Shown: in pieces, positions 5,817 to 10,045 of the stretch
How positions within the stretch are numbered: the stretch's first letter is position 1
Layout of the letters: the number at the start of each line of letters is the position of its first letter
NCBI GenBank assembly: GCA_023146365.1
Contig: JAGLCE010000164.1
Coordinates: 1-10,045, forward strand
Direction: 5' to 3'
Length of the DNA: 10,045 nt
Source of the DNA: Endozoicomonadaceae bacterium
GTDB taxonomy: Bacteria > Pseudomonadota > Gammaproteobacteria > Pseudomonadales > Endozoicomonadaceae
The notes under the pieces: generated by a model
Databases searched by the model: none
Seen by the model: only the letters and a program-made list of their open reading frames with translations
Told to the model about the DNA's origin: nothing
Position numbers and translations under genes: made by a program

Positions 5817-8291
5817 TTATCTGCCAGCGTCTGGGTTGTCCGAAGTTATGGGTAGATCCATTTTCTTATAAATGTAGTTACTTCCTTTTTCCTGATTCAG
5901 ACAATCAATAGCCAGTTGATTTTCCACCTTCACCGGGAACATCTCTCCATCTCTCCCTCGATTTTTGCCAATTACCAGATAGTATTCCCTTTTTTTTATG
6001 TCATTGAACAGTGCAACGACGATGCTGCTAGTATGTTTGACCTTGGCTCTTTCAATGCTCCCGTTTGGTAGTTTTGTTTTCGTTCTGACTCCTTCCACTA
6101 TTACCTGATGAAGTGCGGACATAACGTCTGAGCCAAAGAGTGCTTCCAGAAATTCATGCCTTTGCTGATCTGTGAATAATTGCAGACGATAGCAGTCTCT
6201 ATCATCAAATAGCGGCTTGCCTATAAATCGGCTGTACACGACAGTAGCCATGGTGTCAAATTCTGGATCAGCCAGTGATGCTTTTCGTTCTCTGTCATAC
6301 CCCCACCCGACCGGGTATTGCTTCAGCTTAAAGAGTCTTAAAAACTCATCAGCGTATTTACATACACACTTGCACTGATTGTTCGAGTACATTGGTGCTA
6401 TTTCTTCAAAGGCAGCTAGGAACTCCTGACGTGACCATTTTGCCGGATCATCTTTTATATTCCAGCTTTTTGGAAAAACTACCGATTGTTTTAGCAGGTG
6501 GAGTATTGTTCCATCAATGTTACTGCCTCTAGTGGGGACTTTTTCATTTTCTGATATTTCCGAAATATTTCTTGCAGACGGGGGGGCAATCTTTTCGGCA
6601 ATCTGTCGGTAACCCACAGTTTCCGAAAACTTGCTGACACATTCACGAGGCTTCATTGACTGCTGCGTAACCTGATTAAGATCGCTGACAATTGTTTTTG
6701 ACTTTTCAGCGCAGCGTTCTTCCAGAAATTTATCAAGCTCTTTTCTTTCATTCTCGCTTGTACAGTTTTCTAAAAACTTAACCAATGCATCTGCAATGGC
6801 CATGTCACCGTCAAGTTTGCGGATGTCCGCAATGGAAGAGTAGGTTTTAGCAGGAGCGGCAGAAATAACAGGTTTTGGTTTCTCCCTTGCAACAGGTGTT
6901 TTGCTGGCAATGGGCGCTGTCTTTTCTTCAGTTTTTGGAGGAACTTGTTTTGGAATAACTGGTTTTGGCGTAACCTTCTTTGGATCTACTTGTATTGCTT
7001 CGTCCTTCTTTTTTGACTGCGCTATAAAGTTACGCCCATCCTCAAGTGCTTTGTCAAACTCTTCCTTTGCCGTATCTATTGATTTTATGTGTTTCTTCTC
7101 CAATTTTGATAACTGTGAATTTGGATTTTTATCTGTTGGCTCTGTGCTCTCCTGCTCCTTTTTATTCTGATTGCTACCTGCGATCGGTTGTTCAAGACTT
7201 TCGTCCAACAGCTCTTTTAACTCCTCATTATCTGACTCATTATCTGACTCATTATCTGAGAATCTAGAAATACCAAAATCTCTTGCCATCGCATTCACCT
7301 CATTGGTCATGAAGTTAAAAGCGGAAAGTGTCTGTAAATTACGGAGAATAGACTGATCAGTGTCCGAATAAACCTTTTCCAGAGCGTCTTTAAATGTGGG
7401 GTTATTGAAGGCTCTTGATATACAGGCGACTCGGACATCGTCTTTGAGCTTTCCCAAATTTTCTGTCATTTTCTCTATGGCATGTCTAACAATATCTTTC
7501 ATCTCCGGAGGCAGTTGTTGGTCGAGCTGATACATACGTCGAACATATTCATTAAAATAATATGCTGCATTTTCATCGGATTTATTGGATGCAAATTTTT
7601 CAGCACTATTTTTTAAAAACTCTTTTAATGCATGATTGGCTTTTTCTTCCTGCCCTCCTCTGACTTCCTGCACATAGGTAGACAGCATTTCAGAAAACTT
7701 CGTGAAACCATGATCAGGTGCCTCCAAGATATCAATAGAACACTCTGGCGGGACATCTGAAATTTCGTCAATGTCAATGTCTTCAATAATGTTGTTACAC
7801 ATTGCGGTAATTTTATTTTTGTCAGACATTTCATCAACGCTTAGAATGTTATCAAAATGTAAAAAATTATTAATTTCCGATTCTGTTAGTACCATATCAT
7901 TTTGTTCATTTTGTTCATTTTGTTTAGGTTTTTCCGGCTCTTTTCTCTCCTGTTTTTGTGGCGGTTTTTTAATTTTAGAACTCATCATTCCAGACATCTT
8001 TTCATGTTCTAAGCGAGGAGACTTTTCAGCTACTGAAAAAAAATGGTTTACCTGTATGACGGATTGAGAATTGTATTCATCAAGGGGCTTAGGAGTAGGA
8101 GCTGGTAAAAACCTATTGCTGGTAAGAGATTGTTTAGCGAATACTTCATAACCATTACGGCTAAAACATCTTCCTGTATTGTCATGATTTGTGCCATGAT
8201 GCACCGCAGACGAATGTTGTACTTCTGTATGGTATGGTGAAACCTTGCTATTAATATTCAATTGATAATCCTTGTTGTTTACAGTTATCAT
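5817..8291 (-). CDS. Unrecognised 824-residue modular protein, possible host-directed factor
   Basis: No family recognised. From the ATG at 8291 the layout is: a polar N-terminus with no signal peptide; a Lys/Pro/Gln/Glu linker with NEQ repeats (about 105-132); an acidic stretch (about 169-187, IEDIDIDEISD); a helical domain (about 195-343); an acidic SDNE repeat (345-356); a charged helical segment (about 390-432); a Pro/Lys-rich linker (about 436-483, PKPVIPKQVPPK); a second helical segment (about 485-555); and a more conserved-looking C-terminal domain (about 589-824). The last has a CKCVCK cluster (C640, C642, C644), many aromatics and a likely beta hairpin near YYLVIGKNRG (770-779). There are no membrane segments. 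Long low-complexity linkers between globular parts are typical of secreted effectors of host-associated bacteria, but that is inference. Start: the frame extends to TTG 8330 without a ribosome site; ATG 8291 has a weak GGCGGA 11 bases upstream. Confidence 0.75.
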   Translation of the reverse strand: MITVNNKDYQLNINSKVSPYHTEVQHSSAVHHGTNHDNTGRCFSRNGYEVFAKQSLTSNRFLPAPTPKPLDEYNSQSVIQVNHFFSVAEKSPRLEHEKMSGMMSSKIKKPPQKQERKEPEKPKQNEQNEQNDMVLTESEINNFLHFDNILSVDEMSDKNKITAMCNNIIEDIDIDEISDVPPECSIDILEAPDHGFTKFSEMLSTYVQEVRGGQEEKANHALKEFLKNSAEKFASNKSDENAAYYFNEYVRRMYQLDQQLPPEMKDIVRHAIEKMTENLGKLKDDVRVACISRAFNNPTFKDALEKVYSDTDQSILRNLQTLSAFNFMTNEVNAMARDFGISRFSDNESDNESDNEELKELLDESLEQPIAGSNQNKKEQESTEPTDKNPNSQLSKLEKKHIKSIDTAKEEFDKALEDGRNFIAQSKKKDEAIQVDPKKVTPKPVIPKQVPPKTEEKTAPIASKTPVAREKPKPVISAAPAKTYSSIADIRKLDGDMAIADALVKFLENCTSENERKELDKFLEERCAEKSKTIVSDLNQVTQQSMKPRECVSKFSETVGYRQIAEKIAPPSARNISEISENEKVPTRGSNIDGTILHLLKQSVVFPKSWNIKDDPAKWSRQEFLAAFEEIAPMYSNNQCKCVCKYADEFLRLFKLKQYPVGWGYDRERKASLADPEFDTMATVVYSRFIGKPLFDDRDCYRLQLFTDQQRHEFLEALFGSDVMSALHQVIVEGVRTKTKLPNGSIERAKVKHTSSIVVALFNDIKKREYYLVIGKNRGRDGEMFPVKVENQLAIDCLNQEKGSNYIYKKMDLPITSDNPDAGR
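7224..7259 (-). repeat. Three perfect 12-bp tandem repeats coding for SDNE
   Basis: CTCATTATCTGA is repeated three times without a mismatch inside the 824-residue gene and encodes an acidic SDNE repeat at residues 345-356. A 12-base unit keeps the frame, so copy changes would lengthen or shorten the linker without breaking the gene. Confidence 0.9.
7898..7924 (-). repeat. Three perfect 9-bp tandem repeats coding for NEQ
   Basis: CATTTTGTT is repeated three times without a mismatch and encodes the NEQ tripeptide repeat around residues 123-131 of the 824-residue protein. Like the 12-bp repeat in the same gene, it is in-frame and sits in a predicted disordered linker. Confidence 0.9.
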
Positions 8292-8356
8292 TAATTCAGA
8301 GTTCCGCCAATCAAAAAAGTTCAATGTCAAATAATGAAGTTTATAGTTAATTCGAA

Positions 8357-8391
8357 AAATAATAGATAAAAATTATTTTGATCTATTATTT
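8357..8391 (-). promoter_or_regulatory. Perfect 11-bp inverted repeat in the leader of the 824-residue gene
   Basis: AAATAATAGAT (8357-8367) and ATCTATTATTT (8381-8391) are perfect reverse complements with a 13-base spacer. They lie 66-100 bases before the ATG at 8291, in very AT-rich DNA. A TATAAT box (minus strand, 8410-8415) lies just upstream with no good -35. The dyad could bind a regulator or fold in the mRNA leader. Confidence 0.4.
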
Positions 8392-8409
8392 AATATTTTA
8401 TTTTCATGC

Positions 8410-8415
8410 ATTATA
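8410..8415 (-). promoter_or_regulatory. Candidate -10 box for the 824-residue gene
   Basis: TATAAT on the minus strand, about 120 bases before the ATG at 8291. The sequence 17 bases upstream (CTGTGT) is a poor -35. In DNA this AT-rich a TATAAT is easily found by chance. Confidence 0.22.
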
Positions 8416-8998
8416 TTAGACTAAACAATAGTACACAGTATCTATAAATTCAGTTGATCAAAAATGTCAAATAAAGTAGAGGCTGTAAACACTCGGTGTA
8501 TCTGATTTAGTTAAAAAGGGGTAACTGTCAGATCAAGTATGAGACACTACCATTCAGTCAATTGTTTATTTTACTCTGGATCATCCTCGCTATCGCTGAT
8601 TCCTATAGGAGAGCTCTGCTGGACTCAAGCACTACCACGAAACTCTGCTGATTCATGCTGGATGATCGGTTTGCTCTGAATAAAGCTATTTTACCAAGTG
8701 TTGGGAATTTTATCAGAGAGTCATTAGGTTAGGATCCCCGCAAGTATTGCTGATAAGCGAATCAAGTCAGCCTTTATTTAACAAACTACTGATAATGATG
8801 AAACGTATAGACTAACTACGCTCACAACTTTACCATTCCTTAGATATCTTGCCAAGTCACTTGAAAATATTAAGCAAACCTACTTTGTATTTAATGATTG
8901 AATTGTCAGTTTGTAGCATAGAGAGTTACCTGTTGTTTAATTTAAGATTCAGCACCTTTGTAAAAATGAATAACTCTCTTATTTTCAATAATTAAGTG
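8416..8998. other. Intergenic stretch without a gene
   Basis: All frames are broken by stops. The part from about 8520 to 8760 is noticeably less AT-rich than its surroundings and may be a decayed insertion, but no protein motif could be read in it. AGAGAGTTA (8920-8928) and TAACTCTCT (8971-8979) form a 9-bp inverted repeat 42 bases apart, just past the end of the IRG-like gene; its meaning is unclear. Confidence 0.45.
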
Positions 8999-9865
8999 TC
9001 AGATTTGGTTGTCACTAGTATTATTAAAATTCTGAGATTTTATTAAATCTGAAACTTTTTTAAAATCAAAAATATTGGTATCACTACTGTCAACCATAAA
9101 AAATTTTTCATTGATGTGCGTTACTCCACATGTTTTAAGGTCATTTGAAAATTCATTAAAGACCATATCCTTTATATCACTATCACTCGGTAAGTGATCC
9201 ATTTTGTTCGTTATATGTTTACGGCGATCAACAATTTCACTACACATATTAGATTTTATTATGATATAAGGTTTGCCAGCATTCTCAGCAATTTTAATTA
9301 ACTGCACATCATCCTCAGCCAGACAGGAAGCGCGGATTATGATAACAACGGAATCGTAATCATCATAACGTTCATATTCTCTAATCTGTCCTTCTACGTA
9401 GCGGCTGAGCCGTGGCATTTCACATAGTGCAACATTATTATAAAAAGCATAAAACTTGGTGCCATTAACATTTCCGTGGTTATCGACAAGCGTAGCATCA
9501 ACATCAGAATTATTCTTGCCCATCAGTCCATTAATCAATTCGTTTTTTCTAGAACAATAGGCCCCATCTATTGCAACCCTTTTATATTTTTCATATTCTT
9601 GAGGTATAATGAGTTTGGGTGTGGGTGTAAATAAGTCTATTTTGATGCCCCGTTTTTTTAGTGACTTGTAAAAGTAACACTGTCTGAATTCAGGATTTTT
9701 CCTGATAATAGAGTCTACCTCTTTTATGTTAATACTGTATCTGTATAACAGATTCGAGACTATGGCAGAAACAGTTAGCAATACTCGCGACGCTACCCAC
9801 TTACTTTCGTTTAAATTCCAGTTATAGGAAGCTGTTTCAAGAAAATTCATATTATATATATCCAT
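8999..9865 (-). CDS. Immunity-related GTPase (IRG)-like protein with a degenerate nucleotide site
   Basis: The 288 residues follow the animal interferon-inducible GTPase (IRG) layout. An N-terminal helical part (about 1-90) with a hydrophobic stretch at 22-41 is followed by VAIDGAYCSRKNELINGLMG (97-116) in the P-loop place (compare IAVTGxSGxGKSSLINALRG). NVALCEMPRLS (144-154) stands for the G3 strand VxLWDLPG. YDSVVIII and LAEDDVQLIK (170-191) match YDxxIII and xxxNDVxLAK. KPYIIIKSNM (198-207) stands for the G4 FVRTKxD strand, and KFFMVDSSDTNIFDFKKVSDLI (254-275) for the VFLISxxxxxxxDFPxLxxxL tail. Key residues are altered: the P-loop second Gly is R106 and the Ser is N108 (Lys107 kept), G3 DxPG reads ExPR, and G4 TKxD reads KSNM. 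It is therefore probably a pseudo-GTPase. The usual C-terminal helical domain of IRGs is short. No signal peptide. ATG 9865 lacks a ribosome site; ATG 9850 is an alternative. Confidence 0.72.
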   Translation of the reverse strand: MDIYNMNFLETASYNWNLNESKWVASRVLLTVSAIVSNLLYRYSINIKEVDSIIRKNPEFRQCYFYKSLKKRGIKIDLFTPTPKLIIPQEYEKYKRVAIDGAYCSRKNELINGLMGKNNSDVDATLVDNHGNVNGTKFYAFYNNVALCEMPRLSRYVEGQIREYERYDDYDSVVIIIRASCLAEDDVQLIKIAENAGKPYIIIKSNMCSEIVDRRKHITNKMDHLPSDSDIKDMVFNEFSNDLKTCGVTHINEKFFMVDSSDTNIFDFKKVSDLIKSQNFNNTSDNQI

Positions 9866-9870
9866 AAAAA

Positions 9871-9908
9871 GTATTAATAGGGATTTAAAAAATTTAAATT
9901 ATTAATAC
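9871..9908 (-). promoter_or_regulatory. Perfect 9-bp inverted repeat immediately before the IRG-like gene
   Basis: GTATTAATA (9871-9879) and TATTAATAC (9900-9908) are perfect reverse complements with a 20-base AT-rich spacer. The dyad ends 5 bases before the start codon at 9865. It replaces the place where a ribosome site would be expected; none is seen. It may be an operator or a leader hairpin; AT-rich DNA raises the chance level. Confidence 0.35.
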
Positions 9909-10020
9909 AGTTACACTGCGAACAATATATTTATTAATCAGTGATAGTAAATCATTGATAATAATAAATTCTAATCCTCCCTGTTAGGTTTGACAGCCAT
10001 TAATGGATAACATTCAATAA

Positions 10021-10045
10021 TATTTGCTATTTGCTATTTGCTATT
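10021..10045. repeat. Heptanucleotide tandem repeat (TATTTGC)n, cut by the window end
   Basis: Three perfect copies of TATTTGC (10021-10041) and four bases of a fourth run to the last base of the window. The true length is unknown. A unit of 7 is not a multiple of 3, so copy number changes would shift a reading frame or change promoter spacing, as in phase-variable loci. Confidence 0.85.

Noticed and set aside
6901..7356. Plus-strand frames of 61-89 codons over the 824-residue gene
   Set aside because: They are complements of its low-complexity linkers; Phe/Ser/Leu-rich products are the mirror of Lys/Glu/Pro-rich coding.
7898..7924. 9-bp repeats as a CRISPR or iteron array
   Set aside because: The units are contiguous, in frame and inside a coding region with no spacers, so a coding tandem repeat explains them.
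8529..8550. ACTGTCAGATCAAGT resembling sequence found beyond the Tn3 beta-lactamase gene
   Set aside because: The resemblance covers only about 15 bases with a mismatch, and no Tn3 gene or terminal repeat lies nearby.

Overview
The window looks like an accessory, IS-scarred stretch of a gammaproteobacterial chromosome. The best-recognised gene is a gammaproteobacterial-type ZntA metal pump. Around it lie fragments of IS630- and IS3-family elements and AT-rich genes of unknown origin, one of which resembles an animal immunity GTPase. That mix fits a host-associated marine gammaproteobacterium (an Endozoicomonas-like symbiont is my guess). This is inference from gene style; no rRNA or other taxonomic marker is present.

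Layout. At 1-166 (minus) is the N-terminus of an IS630-type transposase running off the left edge. At 282-450 there is a solitary IS3-type terminal repeat and a possible relic of its first ORF. From about 450 to 1260 the sequence is eroded and has no convincing gene. The zntA gene (1262-3520, plus) is intact. A doubtful 133-codon ORF follows (3661-4062, plus), and it meets a convergent unrecognised 236-residue gene (4050-4760, minus) tail to tail. A 557-bp internally deleted IS3-family remnant (5120-5676), with both terminal repeats still visible, marks the switch from roughly balanced base composition to clearly AT-rich DNA.

The AT-rich right half carries two well-separated minus-strand genes. 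The first (5817-8291) encodes an unrecognised 824-residue modular protein with low-complexity linkers and DNA-level tandem repeats. The second (8999-9865) encodes a 288-residue protein that follows the layout of the immunity-related GTPase (IRG, interferon-inducible GTPase) family of animals but has lost key nucleotide-binding residues. Each has an AT-rich perfect inverted repeat in its upstream region. The window ends inside a heptanucleotide tandem repeat, (TATTTGC)n.

How they may work together. ZntA is a self-contained Zn/Cd/Pb efflux function. The IRG-like protein and the large modular protein could be host-directed factors acquired together, since they share strand, composition and upstream dyads. 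No secretion signal or shared operon proves this.
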